This document shows positions 1-10,060 of a DNA stretch of 64,000 nucleotides, in pieces (the first letter of the stretch is position 1; each line of letters opens with the position of its first letter). The translations under genes and the position numbers were made by a program. Source of the DNA: Curvularia sp. ZM96 (lineage: Eukaryota > Ascomycota > Dothideomycetes > Pleosporales > Pleosporaceae); the NCBI GenBank assembly GCA_022457065.1, contig JAJGBQ010000001.1:1364001-1428000 (forward strand), given 5' to 3'. Below the pieces are notes generated by a model, which had not been told where the DNA came from, searched no databases, and worked only from the letters and a program-made list of their open reading frames with translations.

Positions 1-196
1 GAAAAGACAAAAAATTGCTGAAACTCAAAATTTGAGAACCAAATCTCGACTACCACGGGTCAATGACGACACGGCTGGTTCCCGAGCGTCATCACGTGAT
101 GGCGCATACGCGACCAAAGTCGCGTCGGACGCCAGGCTGACGAATCTGCCCGTCAACATTCGCTCACCCCCAGTACTTCCTGTTTGCGATAGACCT

Positions 197-1648
197 ATGG
201 ACGCTTCCTTTGCCCTCCCGGACTCCACCGATTGGATTGAAACATCCTTACCTGCTTTCGAACCGCTCGAAGCTGCCCTGCGCTGTGAGGTCTGCAAGGA
301 GTTCTACAACAACCCTGTCATCACGTCCTGCTACCACACGTTCTGCTCGATATGCATACGAAGGTGTATCACATCAGATGGAAAATGTCCGAGCTGCAAG
401 ACAGGGTGCTCAGGCGACAGATTAATGCCAAATATTGCGGTCAGAGAAGTAGTGATGCGGTTCCAAGAGGCGAGGCCGAAAGCGCTAGAATTGGCGCGTG
501 CAGGTAAAGAGGAGGAAATACAGGCGGGTAGCAAAAAGAAGAGAAAAGTAGACGACACAGACATAGAAGAGAACGAAAATGTCCGGCACACGCGATCACG
601 AAAAACTCGAAGCAGAAGTCAGCGCAATGGTGACAGAACAGAATCGCCCGATGAAGTCGCTGACAGCGAAGACGACGAAGACGGAGATTTTGTACCAGAT
701 GGCATGGTCAAATGCCCAGTCTGCAACCGAGCAATGAAGGAGGAGTTGGTCTATAATCATCTGGACACATGCACCGGGCCAGATGCGTCACAGGGACGCA
801 ACACTAGGTCCAAGTATGTATAGCCAAGACGTAGCCTTGTGTAACTAGATGCTAACTGTGTTTCTATCAGGACTAAACCAGCCTTCCCCGCGTTACAGAC
901 ACGAAAAATAGACCCTACACCTCCGCCGACAAGATTATCACAACTCAACTACACTATGATGAAAGAGACTGCACTGCGGAAGAAGCTGCAAGAGACGGGA
1001 ATCCCCAGTTGGGGTAGCAAAGATCTGATGAAGAAGCGGCATATTGAGTGGGTGAATATCTATAACTCCAACTGCGATTCTGATGAGAGCGTGAGGAAAG
1101 GTCATAGACAGCTATTGAAAGAGCTAGATGAGTGGGAAATGACTCAGGGTGGAAAGGCGAACAACAAAGAAAGCAAGATCATGAAAAAGGATTTTGACGG
1201 CGAAGGATATGCGAGGTCGCACAAGACAGAGTTTGAAGACTTGATTGCACGAGCGCGGCAAAAGCGTGCCACGCCAAAAACAGACAGCGAAGAGCCTTCC
1301 GGGTGGAATACGCCTGCGGAGGAACAGCGCACAGAATCGCGAAACGAGACCACGGCAAATGGTAACAATCTTCCTCATGGAGAAACCCTGCCGAATCATG
1401 CTTCCCCAGATACACATGTTCCAGCCTACGGTGCTGATGACCCCTACAAGCACAACGAATCAGCGCCCGCCCCTTTACCAGCAAAAGATGAAGCAGCCAA
1501 TAGCACCTTGACAACACTTGCCCTGAAATCCGATGATTCGGTGGAAGGCCTACAGCATCAATTGGAGGGTTCCAAACGAAAGGTGCCTATTTACGCTATA
1601 CCTGAAGATCCAGTCAGAGACATTGAGGGTAGTGCAACCGTGCAATAG
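197..1648 (+). CDS. RAD18: Post-replication repair E3 ubiquitin ligase RAD18
   Basis: Two exons, 197-813 and 871-1648, joined across a 57-bp intron with donor GTATGT, branch point GCTAAC and acceptor CAG; 464 residues. I start at the ATG at 197 although the frame stays open to 32, because the family begins just before the RING. A C3HC4 RING lies at about residues 30-70 (CEVCKEFYNNP, then CPSC). A C2HC UBZ4 finger (CPVC...HLDTC) lies at about 173-194. A SAP DNA-binding helix pair (about 224-270) is reached only after splicing. The RING-UBZ-SAP order is that of RAD18, which with RAD6 monoubiquitinates PCNA at stalled forks in the nucleus. A basic KKKRK stretch between RING and UBZ may be a nuclear localisation signal. 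The acidic and basic C-terminal tail is low complexity. Confidence 0.93.
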
Positions 1649-1846
1649 TAACCAGAGTTTACAATTGAGAATGAAACCTTGGTTAGCCTTCGAGGTCACT
1701 TTATTCACATGTTTTTTAATGCGTAGCATGCTGCATTCGCCCGCACACCCTTTCAACTGCTAATGGGTATATGTAGCTAGCCCCAGACTTCTATTTGCGC
1801 TAAGAAGCCACCAAACTTACTACAAAGCCGGGCTTTTTTTTATATC

Positions 1847-3250
1847 ATGTCTCGGCCTAACTCGACATCCTCTTTTGATGAGGGACCATCTGCAGATTCA
1901 GGGATAGGCTCATCGCCTTGTCCGTCCAGATCTCCACTCAATGCGGCTGAACTTGCCCGCTCAGCATCATGCAGCTATCCAGAACAAAGCGGTGAATGTC
2001 ATCAAGATCGCATACAATCCGAATACAGAGCAATAAGGCGCCTCCCGGTAGAAACTCCAAACAAAGGTCTACCGCACAACGGCGTACATTTCGCCGACCA
2101 AGTCGCTGTATCTTCGTGGCCTGCAAGCACGCCTTCTCTGGGCCGGGATGGTCGATCAGTCAACACAAGGGACTCTTCGGTGCCGACAAGACCACAAACG
2201 CCATACCCGTTTCAACGCAAAGCAGATGTAGATGAGATTTCCGATAGTGAGGATACAGAAAAAGTGTTGACGCCACCGAAAGGAAAGAACACGCCAACAT
2301 TGATGAATGCACCAAAGCTGCAATGGGACTTCACAAAGCCGCTTTTTGTAGTCCCGAGTCAAAGTACGATGGACAGCGGAGAGGGAGTTGAAGAAAGTAG
2401 GGAAACAGAGACAGAGCAGTGTGGTATCAGCGAGGCCAAGGGAAACATAGTTAGAGCCGGTACACCGATTCCTTCACTGGCACCACCCATCGAAACTGGG
2501 CAGTATCACAAAACAAACGGTAATTGCCCAACATATCTACGCTTTCAACAGGTAAATCGGTATATACTGACAAAGACCACAGGCGTGCCGCCTGCAAGAA
2601 CGCATCAGGTCTACACAATCCAAAGACCAAGTCCTCCTACTCCCGAAGAGCAACCCCCATCACCCGAATCACAGATCCCGTCTCTCCTGCGCGTCTTGGA
2701 CGCAAACCTGCACCCGCAACCCCACCTTCTGAGTCCTCTCGCCGAACACGACGAGCAGTCCAATCACACGCAGTCCCGCGAACAGCTATCCGACGACGTG
2801 TCTTGCATCGTTGTACCCTCACAGTCTCCACTTTCCCCTTCACCGTCACCGATCTCACGCAGCCGCCAAGCCCGTATCGACGACGACGAAGACGAAGAAG
2901 AAGGCGCCAACGAGGCCGAGCATTCAATCTGCTCTTGCCCTGACCAAAGCCACCGTTCGCGTCCTCGCACGAATACTCAGCGGACTCGTGAAACGGATCC
3001 GTATCCATTCAACAGGATGGAAAGGGTTGGTTTGCAGACGGCGCAAGTGCTGCCTGCCCAGTACATTGACCGCGTTGATTGGCGCTGCGGTGAGGTTACG
3101 ATCCCGCATCGGTGTGGTGGGAGTAGTAGTGTAGAAGCGGATAAAGGATGTTTGGGGCGTGGGAGTAGAAAGAAGAGGTTTGGTGTGAGGGTGAGGGTGA
3201 AGATGTCCTGGGTGAGAATTAAGGGGTTGTTCTGTCGGAGAAGGACTTGA
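1847..3250 (+). CDS. Hypothetical disordered Ser/Pro-rich protein
   Basis: One open frame of 467 residues. I recognise no domain. The N-terminus is rich in Ser, Pro and charged residues, with many SP/TP sites and an acidic DDDEDEEEG run at about residue 345; the last 60 residues are basic. This looks like an intrinsically disordered nuclear or regulatory protein. The ATG follows the RAD18 stop by about 200 bp on the same strand, and the stop lies 174 bp from the convergent DBP7 stop. From about 2811 the +1 frame is also open and encodes an amphipathic basic stretch, so the true C-terminus could differ if an intron shifts the frame. Gene reality is probable; the 3' structure is uncertain. Confidence 0.6.
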   Translation: MSRPNSTSSFDEGPSADSGIGSSPCPSRSPLNAAELARSASCSYPEQSGECHQDRIQSEYRAIRRLPVETPNKGLPHNGVHFADQVAVSSWPASTPSLGRDGRSVNTRDSSVPTRPQTPYPFQRKADVDEISDSEDTEKVLTPPKGKNTPTLMNAPKLQWDFTKPLFVVPSQSTMDSGEGVEESRETETEQCGISEAKGNIVRAGTPIPSLAPPIETGQYHKTNGNCPTYLRFQQVNRYILTKTTGVPPARTHQVYTIQRPSPPTPEEQPPSPESQIPSLLRVLDANLHPQPHLLSPLAEHDEQSNHTQSREQLSDDVSCIVVPSQSPLSPSPSPISRSRQARIDDDEDEEEGANEAEHSICSCPDQSHRSRPRTNTQRTRETDPYPFNRMERVGLQTAQVLPAQYIDRVDWRCGEVTIPHRCGGSSSVEADKGCLGRGSRKKRFGVRVRVKMSWVRIKGLFCRRRT

Positions 3251-3423
3251 GGTAGGGTTGGGGAGAATGATAATGGTGTTGTGTTGTTATAACCGAAACT
3301 GTGTTGTTCATTTGGTCAATATTCGAACAGCGCAACGATGTTACATGATTAAGAATAGACTCTGTTTGGTATCGAGCGTCTACTATAGATGATATAATCG
3401 CAAAAGACAACAAAGCATTCCAT

Positions 3424-5928
3424 CTACCCCAAGTTGAATTCGCTCGCCATACCAGCATTCCGCATAAATTTTTCTTTTGCCCGAACTGCCTTTCTCATCT
3501 TGGCCGCCTCATCCGTATCCTGGCCCTCTGGTAGATCCAGATCAACCTTCTTCCTTGTCGATGCTCCTGACTGGGTGGTGGCTTTACGGCTCGCGCCGTC
3601 AACCTTGGGTCCGCCACGGACCTTGGCAGGCGTCTTGTCGTTGCGGCCCGCACCGGTTCGTTGACCTGGAACCTTCATGCCGCTCGGTCGCTCACGAAGA
3701 GCAAAGGCCTTGGCCAAGTGACCAAGGTGCAGAGCCTTGATATCGAAATACTTGCGTTCATCGGCAACGTGAGTGGCATAGGCGCGGATGTGACTCTGGA
3801 ACGCGCGACGGGCAGCTTCAAGGCGGGCAGGAGAAGCTAGAGCCCAGCGTTCGATGGCGAGCTGAAGATCTGTTGCTTTATCCATGTATGCGTTCTTTTC
3901 CATTACACCGCTGGTAACGAGGCCACGGTTGAGGATGTCATCTGCGTCCTGACGTGCAATATGGATGCCAGCCTCGGTATCCTTGCGGTCGGATTTGAGG
4001 ATTTCAACATAGCCTTCTTCAGAACCGGGCATGAGGAAAATGCATGCACGTCCGTCGCGTCCAGCACGGGCTGTACGACCGATACGATGCAAGTGATCTT
4101 CTCTTGCGAAAGCTGGGTCGAATTCAATGACTAGATCGACATTTGGCAGATCAAGACCACGAGAGGCGACATCAGTAGCTATGAGAACAGAAGGTTCTTT
4201 GTTCTTTGCGAACTGTGCCAGCGTCGACGTTCGAATAGACTGCTGGAGGGAACCGTGGAGACGGTATACTGTTACTGAGTGTGTCTTTGCTGACAAGATG
4301 GGCGATTCTGCGCTTGTTACTTCCAGTTTCGTAGGATCTGATTGTATCGCTTTGGCTTTTTTGCCGGATTTCTTGTTGTCCTTGGGCGCCTCATCCTCAT
4401 CCTCGGCATCGGTTTTTTCTTCTTCCTTCTCTTCCTCCTTGCCTTCAAGATCGCTAGTGAGCATGTCGAAGTGAAAGTCGACAGAGTCAGCACACGATAT
4501 GAAGACAATTGCCTTCATTACTGATCCCTTACGAGCAAAAGCTCGTTTCAGGTACGCAATCAGCGATACCAGTCGTAACTTGGGTGCCACTACAGCATAT
4601 GATTGCTTCAGCTGTGCGGGCGCAGAGAAAGTGTCATCCATCTTCGTTTCGCTTGTTTCCGGTCCCTTTTCTGATGGATCAGCTCGAATGTGCACAGCAT
4701 CTTTCAAACTTATTTGACCCAGCCTCTCTACATCCATTTTCATAGTTGCAGAACAAAGCACTGTGGTACGCTTCTCCGGCAATCCTGGTATCCTGGATTT
4801 TTCATCTTTCTTTGCGCGCATTCGCAGGTTCAAACAACCGACAATCCTCTGGATCTCTTTTTCGAAACCAAGTTCCATCAAGCGATCACCTTCGTCCAGA
4901 ACCAGCCACCTAACATTGCTCACATCCAATGCTTCTGTGTGTTCGAGATGGTCCACCAATCGACCGGGTGTTGCGACCAGAATGTTGATACCTTTCCGTA
5001 AACGAGCTTTTTCCGATTTCTTCTTCTCACCACCAATGACGGTGGTAGCTACGAGCCAATGTGCGCAACCCAATATCTTTTCTAGTACCACAGCAATCTG
5101 CTTGCTCAGCTCTCGCGTCGGTGCCAGGATGATGGCAAACAAGCCCGAGTTTCGTTGCACGTTTTCGTCAACTTTCCGTTTCTTTACGTTTGCCGACAAG
5201 TCCATTAGTCTCTGCACGATAGGTAGCAGGTATGCCAACGTCTTTCCGGAACCAGTTTCAGCTTGTATAAAAGCATCCGAGTCGTCTTTGACTAATTGTG
5301 TTATCGCAGCTTTCTGAATAGCTGTAGGCGCTTTGAGGTCCATCTTGTTTAACAAATGACTCGCCAACGTTGTGGACATGCCCAGTGATGTGAATGTATG
5401 CAGTTCGCTGCTGAGTGGCGCATTCGAGGGTTCGATAGGCGCATCATCTTCGCGTTGTTGGCTCGCTTCCGGTTTGGTAGTTGGGGTAGGATTGTACGTA
5501 AACAACGAGGAAATAATCTGCTTGCCACCTTTTGGTGCGCTTTGCTGCTCGCCAGGTCGTTTTGTAGCATTCGAGTTTGATTGCGGCCTGAAGTTGGGGT
5601 CTGCGGTCTTTTCAGTTGTCTTGGGTGTGAATTCTCCGCTCACACGCGCTCGCTTCGGTCGTCTGTCGCCAGTGTCGAGAATCTCGGAGTTGTCGATAGT
5701 TTTCGGTTTACGCGAGCCCAACTCTGTGCGATTCACATTGGTAGCATGGTCGACTGTCTTCTTCGGAACCGTCTCGCCGTTCAGTCGTGCTGTCGCTTTG
5801 GTGTGCCAGTTTTGCGCCGCCTTCTTCGCTGTAAGCCGACTCTTCCAGTTGCCACCTTTGAAGGTCGGCTTCGCTATGATACCGCTTTCTGGTATGGAGA
5901 AGTTGAGGAGCATGCCATCGTCGCCCAT
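3424..5928 (-). CDS. DBP7: ATP-dependent RNA helicase DBP7 (DEAD-box, 60S ribosome biogenesis)
   Basis: A single exon of 834 residues. Helicase motifs occur in order: a Q-motif-like segment (PTAIQKAAI), Walker A AETGSGKT at about residue 222, PTREL, TPGR, motif II as DEGD at about 344, SAT, then the C-terminal RecA lobe ending in HRIGRTARAGRDG at about 611. The N-terminus MGDDGMLLNFSI is typical of fungal DBP7. A charged, Lys/Glu-rich insert sits between the two lobes and a basic tail follows. The family acts in the nucleolus on pre-60S particles. Motif II is DEGD rather than DEAD, which I recall as a normal DBP7 variant. The gene is divergent from PAN6 across 325 bp. Confidence 0.93.
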   Translation of the reverse strand: MGDDGMLLNFSIPESGIIAKPTFKGGNWKSRLTAKKAAQNWHTKATARLNGETVPKKTVDHATNVNRTELGSRKPKTIDNSEILDTGDRRPKRARVSGEFTPKTTEKTADPNFRPQSNSNATKRPGEQQSAPKGGKQIISSLFTYNPTPTTKPEASQQREDDAPIEPSNAPLSSELHTFTSLGMSTTLASHLLNKMDLKAPTAIQKAAITQLVKDDSDAFIQAETGSGKTLAYLLPIVQRLMDLSANVKKRKVDENVQRNSGLFAIILAPTRELSKQIAVVLEKILGCAHWLVATTVIGGEKKKSEKARLRKGINILVATPGRLVDHLEHTEALDVSNVRWLVLDEGDRLMELGFEKEIQRIVGCLNLRMRAKKDEKSRIPGLPEKRTTVLCSATMKMDVERLGQISLKDAVHIRADPSEKGPETSETKMDDTFSAPAQLKQSYAVVAPKLRLVSLIAYLKRAFARKGSVMKAIVFISCADSVDFHFDMLTSDLEGKEEEKEEEKTDAEDEDEAPKDNKKSGKKAKAIQSDPTKLEVTSAESPILSAKTHSVTVYRLHGSLQQSIRTSTLAQFAKNKEPSVLIATDVASRGLDLPNVDLVIEFDPAFAREDHLHRIGRTARAGRDGRACIFLMPGSEEGYVEILKSDRKDTEAGIHIARQDADDILNRGLVTSGVMEKNAYMDKATDLQLAIERWALASPARLEAARRAFQSHIRAYATHVADERKYFDIKALHLGHLAKAFALRERPSGMKVPGQRTGAGRNDKTPAKVRGGPKVDGASRKATTQSGASTRKKVDLDLPEGQDTDEAAKMRKAVRAKEKFMRNAGMASEFNLG

Positions 5929-6253
5929 GTCTGCTCTGTTTCGCCGTCGACGGTCGTGGAAGTTGCGGGGTGTCGCAAACAGCGACGGAATCCGAAATCT
6001 CGAACCTGGGATCTTTTTAGTGGGGCACTAGGCTCGATTAGGTCGGCCTGCCCATGATGCTACCTTCAGCGCAGAAACCAGACGTCTTGTCTATTCTCAA
6101 CCTTCGCGAGCCATGTCAGAGTTTTTGCTGTCTCTGTGCGCTTCAGTCACCTTCACGTCGTGGGGGGAGAATTCTGCCTGTCCGCCTGGTCGCTGCGAAA
6201 CTGGGTAACTAAGACACGCCTCGTTCCACACGACACCTCCGCAACTCTCCGCA
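5929..6253. promoter_or_regulatory. Shared intergenic region between DBP7 and PAN6
   Basis: This 325-bp stretch separates two divergently transcribed starts and must hold both promoters and 5' leaders. I see no clear TATA box or recognisable operator, and no small gene. Confidence 0.4.
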
Positions 6254-7473
6254 ATGCCACCACTCCGATTAGCAGCAGCAGGTGAATACAACCTAACCCC
6301 CCAGCCATTGAGTCATCGCACTGACTGCCATCAGTACCAACAGCACGCCCATGCCTGCTGGCGAAATTTCCTCGTCCGCTACAAGCTCCAGCGAGAAGTG
6401 ATACTCTCCGCTTCTTCTCCAGAACCTCGAGCTGGCGCAATACATCTTCTTCGAATGCACACCCCCAAGTCTTCCGGGATGTCACACCCTTGCGCGACTA
6501 CAGGCAGGAATTGCGCTTCAATCAGCGCACCGTCGGTTTAGTCCCCACCATGGGCGCACTGCACGAGGGCCATATTTCACTCATGCGCCATGCAGCAGCG
6601 GAGAACACTGACGTCTTCGTCACAATCTACGTTAACCCTACGCAATTCGGCCTAAACGAGGACCTCGACTCATATCCAAAGACATGGGAGGCAGATATGG
6701 ACGTGATAGAGCAGCTGAACCAAGAGCTGTCAAGCACTAGCCAGGGAAAAGTGACCGCTGTATTTGCGCCCAACACAAAAACCATGTATCCCACTCTTCC
6801 TCCAGATAGCAGTATACCCGGAGTAGGCACCTTCATCGAGATGCGTCCTCTTGGCCAGCTTCTCGAAGGCGCATCAAGACCTGTTTTCTTTCGTGGCGTG
6901 GCAACCGTATGCATGAAGCTCTTTAATATTTGCGCCCCGGATCGAGTTTACTTTGGCCAAAAAGACGTCCAGCAGACTCGCGTGATCAAGCGGCTGATCA
7001 CTGACTTCCATCTGGACATGGACCTGCGTATCATTCCCACATCAAGGGAATCAGATGGCCTCGCACTTTCATCTCGCAATGTCTACCTAGGTACACGCCG
7101 TCGCAGCGTCGGCATTGTTCTCAACCAAGCACTCCGCAAGGCAGAACTCAAGTACAAGAACGGCATGAGGCTACGGAATGACGTGTTGTGGCCTGCTTTT
7201 GATCACACGAACATGACTCTGCTTGAGCAAGAGCAAATGGAACCAAGCAAACGCGCAAAGTTCGAGGTCGACTATATTAGCCTTGCGGATCCTGATACCA
7301 TGGAGGAAATTGACGAAATTGACGACAGAAAGGGTGCTATCCTGAGTGGTGCTGTCAAAATGCTGCCTATTGAGGAACCTCAGCAAGACGAAGATTTAGG
7401 TCGGCTGGATGCCCAGGGCTGTCAGGTTCCTGTTCGATTGATTGACAACATCATTCTGGAACCTATGAGATAA
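6254..7473 (+). CDS. PAN6: Pantoate-beta-alanine ligase (pantothenate synthetase)
   Basis: Exons 6254-6281 and 6335-7473; 388 residues. The 53-bp intron (donor GTGAAT, branch CTGAC, acceptor CAG) is needed because the main frame has a TGA at 6325 and no good ATG before the conserved N-terminus. The enzyme joins pantoate and beta-alanine with ATP to make pantothenate, the precursor of CoA. Visible motifs are VPTMGALHEGH (HIGH-type, HEGH at 86-89), VNPTQFG, YFGQKDVQQ at about 216-223 and SSRNVYL. About 60 residues precede the catalytic domain; they are rich in Arg, Ser and Ala with few acidic residues (for example LRFFSRTSSWR), which looks like a mitochondrial presequence. Location in mitochondria is inference. 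Confidence 0.93.
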
Positions 7474-8554
7474 GTATATCAAATAAAAAGATTGTCGTAT
7501 TGGGACATGATGTTATGTGTAGCTTGAACAGATGTCTTTTTCACGTCAGAACATTTGCTGGCCCATTGTCCTTCGAGTTTGATCAGGCCCCTAGTTTTTG
7601 GAAGAACCTTAGGCTGTCTATTCTTGATCCTCATTTTCATCAGGAATTGTTTTATACATGCTTACCCCCTTGTTACTACTATAGCTACCACATTGTTATG
7701 ACAATGTTTCTCTGCGTGCTGACCATGGTTGCGTCAGAGTATTTTTTCTTTTATTTTTCATTAGGTACTGTACTGGCTCGCCTGCGGCGATTGGTCATCA
7801 AAAAGTATCCCAAAAACGGCTGGCCGCCCCTCAGCTCACCGAAAACCAAAAATCGAATGAAAGACGTTGCATTCGGAGTAGCAATTCGAACGCGATGCCT
7901 TGAGCTCCAGACGTCAGAGTATACTCGGTGTCGAAGCAGAGGGCAATACCAAGAGCTTCTGTTGAAGGTCTAGATAGATACATTGCGACATCAGACAAAT
8001 CTTTTGATGCAACTTTTATTAGAGCGTTACTAGAAGACAAGATAGACGTAGATTTTGCACAACTGTTGGGATTTCGAGCTCGTTTCCGAACAAAGATGGT
8101 ATCATAGATTGAACTAGACCGCAAAGCAGCTATGCGTTGTTGCGGAAGGAGTCGATCAAGATAGCAACCGGAGGGCAACAAATGTTGGACCAACGGTGGT
8201 ACTCACAAACATGAAATCTGAAGCTGCCAAAGACAACTTCCAAATGGAAGAAACAAAGTAATGGGATATACCGCAGTAGGCAAGGCCGCTGAATTTTTCT
8301 TAGAAGTTGGGTCACTGTCTGCTTAAGAATTCTCTGATGTGTTTTGCTTTTACTTGTCTTCGTGAGACATCAGGGGCTGACCTCTTTAGTATGACATCAC
8401 CGATATGCTTATTGGTAGTCGTGGACAGAATTCAATGCGTTCTATGCAAGATCGATTGGTTTGAGTCATAACTTGGCGGCTCTTAGGTGTCAATTTATCG
8501 GCAATTGCTCTTGAAAAGCACAGATGGTTCCGTACCGCGTCTCTCATGCTGCAT
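7474..8554. other. Intergenic region between convergent PAN6 and ALDH genes
   Basis: About 1.1 kb lies between two 3' ends. A pyrimidine-rich AT stretch at about 7650-7770 and short unsupported frames on both strands are present; none has a domain-like composition. No gene is called. Confidence 0.5.
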
Positions 8555-10060
8555 CTATTTTGGATAGTCCTTGACGTGGTAACTCTTGAGCTTAACAAAT
8601 TGATCGAAACCAAACTTGCTCAGCGTCTGACCTCTGCCGGAGTCCTTCCAGCCCACCCATGCCAGGTCCTAAGTTTGTTAATATTGCTCCACACATGACA
8701 CATGAGCTACTTACAGGTGCGGGGTAATCGCATCGATTGACAAAGACAGTGCCAGCCTCGACATCATCGGCAAGTTCATGACCTTTGCTAACATCTTTGG
8801 TCCAAATGCTGGCTGTGAGTCCAAATTGGCTGTCATTCATAAGCTTGATTGCTTCTGCGTCACTCTTGACCTTCATGACAGGGATGACTGGACCAAAAGT
8901 TTCCTCAGTCATCACTATCATGTCATGAGTGACATTTGTCAGGAGCGTTGGGGCAACATAATTGCCATCTGCGGGTGGATTTTTGAACGTCTCGTTGTCC
9001 GGGGTGGCGTCTTTGGCCCCCTTCTCCAGAGCATCCTTGATGTGCGCTTGGATGGTCTCTGCAGATCGCTTGGATACCACGGGACCAACGTGCGTGCTCT
9101 TGTCGAACGGATCGCCGAGCTTGTACCCACTGAGTACCTCCTGGACTGCTGATACAAACTCGTCGTGAATCTGTTCATCCACATATATTCTTTCGACACT
9201 GCAGCAGCTTTGGCCCGAGTTAAAGACAGCACCATCCACAAGCTCTTCGGCGGCCCACTTCACGTCAACATCAGAACGTACATATGCGGGGTCCTTGCCT
9301 CCTAGCTCAAGGCCTATCCGAAGTGGAACGCGATCATTTGCGGCTTGCTGGATAGCGAGTCCGTTGGCTACTGATCCTGTGAAACAAACGAGCTGAATCT
9401 TTGGTGACCGCGCAATCGCCTCGATTTGAGTAACGGATCCACAGTGAAAAATTTGGAGCACACCATCAGGCAGGCCTGCGTCCTTGAAGATCTGCTGGAT
9501 TTGTTCAGCACTGGTTGGCGTCTGTGGCGATGGCTTCAAGATGACAGAGTTTCCTGCAAGCAGAGCAGGCACTAGCGAGTTGATGAGGGTCAGATATGGA
9601 TACTGCAGGTAGGATCAGCATGTGCAGAGTAAATATAGCTCGTGGGCACACCAACATTCCACGGGAATAGAATCAGCACGGGGCCGAGAGGGACTTTCTT
9701 GATGTAGCGCTTAAATCCCTTCTCCGGCTCACCGTCCGTGTCCTTGAGCGTCTCGTCGCTAATTTTGAGCAAGTACTCGCCACGCATAACCGCCGTGCTG
9801 ACCTCCTTGGCAGTGTAGGCAATAGGGCGACCCATCTGCTCTGTGATCTCTTTACCCAAAACATCTTGGCGCTCGTTTAGCAGCTTCATGGCCTTCTTAA
9901 CAATGGCCTGCCTTTCAGCTAGCGAGGTGCGTCGATACGACTCAAACGCAGTTGCGGCTGTCTCAGGAAGAGACTGCAAATCACCATCCGAGAGGCCATT
10001 GCGTGTGAGTATTGGCTGGTTCGTGATGGGAGAAATGGTGGTGATCTTCTCGAGCGACAT
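8555..10060 (-). CDS. NAD(P)-dependent aldehyde dehydrogenase, succinate-semialdehyde/aldehyde type
   Basis: Three exons on the minus strand: 10060-9656, 9602-8715 and 8668-8555; 468 residues. Introns are 53 bp (donor GTTGGT, weak) and 46 bp (GTAAGT). The joins restore FPWN-YPYLTLINS and CDYPAP-DLAWVGWKDSG, both typical of the family. The Rossmann/glycine region reads FTGSVANG; the general-base Glu is in LELGGKDP (about E234) and the nucleophile Cys is in NSGQSCCS (about C268). The protein ends in KLKSYHVKDYPK. Members oxidise aldehydes, often succinate semialdehyde, in the cytosol. The length and absence of a presequence fit a soluble enzyme. Substrate cannot be read from the sequence. Confidence 0.92.

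Noticed and set aside
7831..8193. 120-codon minus-strand frame between PAN6 and ALDH
   Set aside because: Composition is random-like, and no splice sites extend it to a convincing protein.
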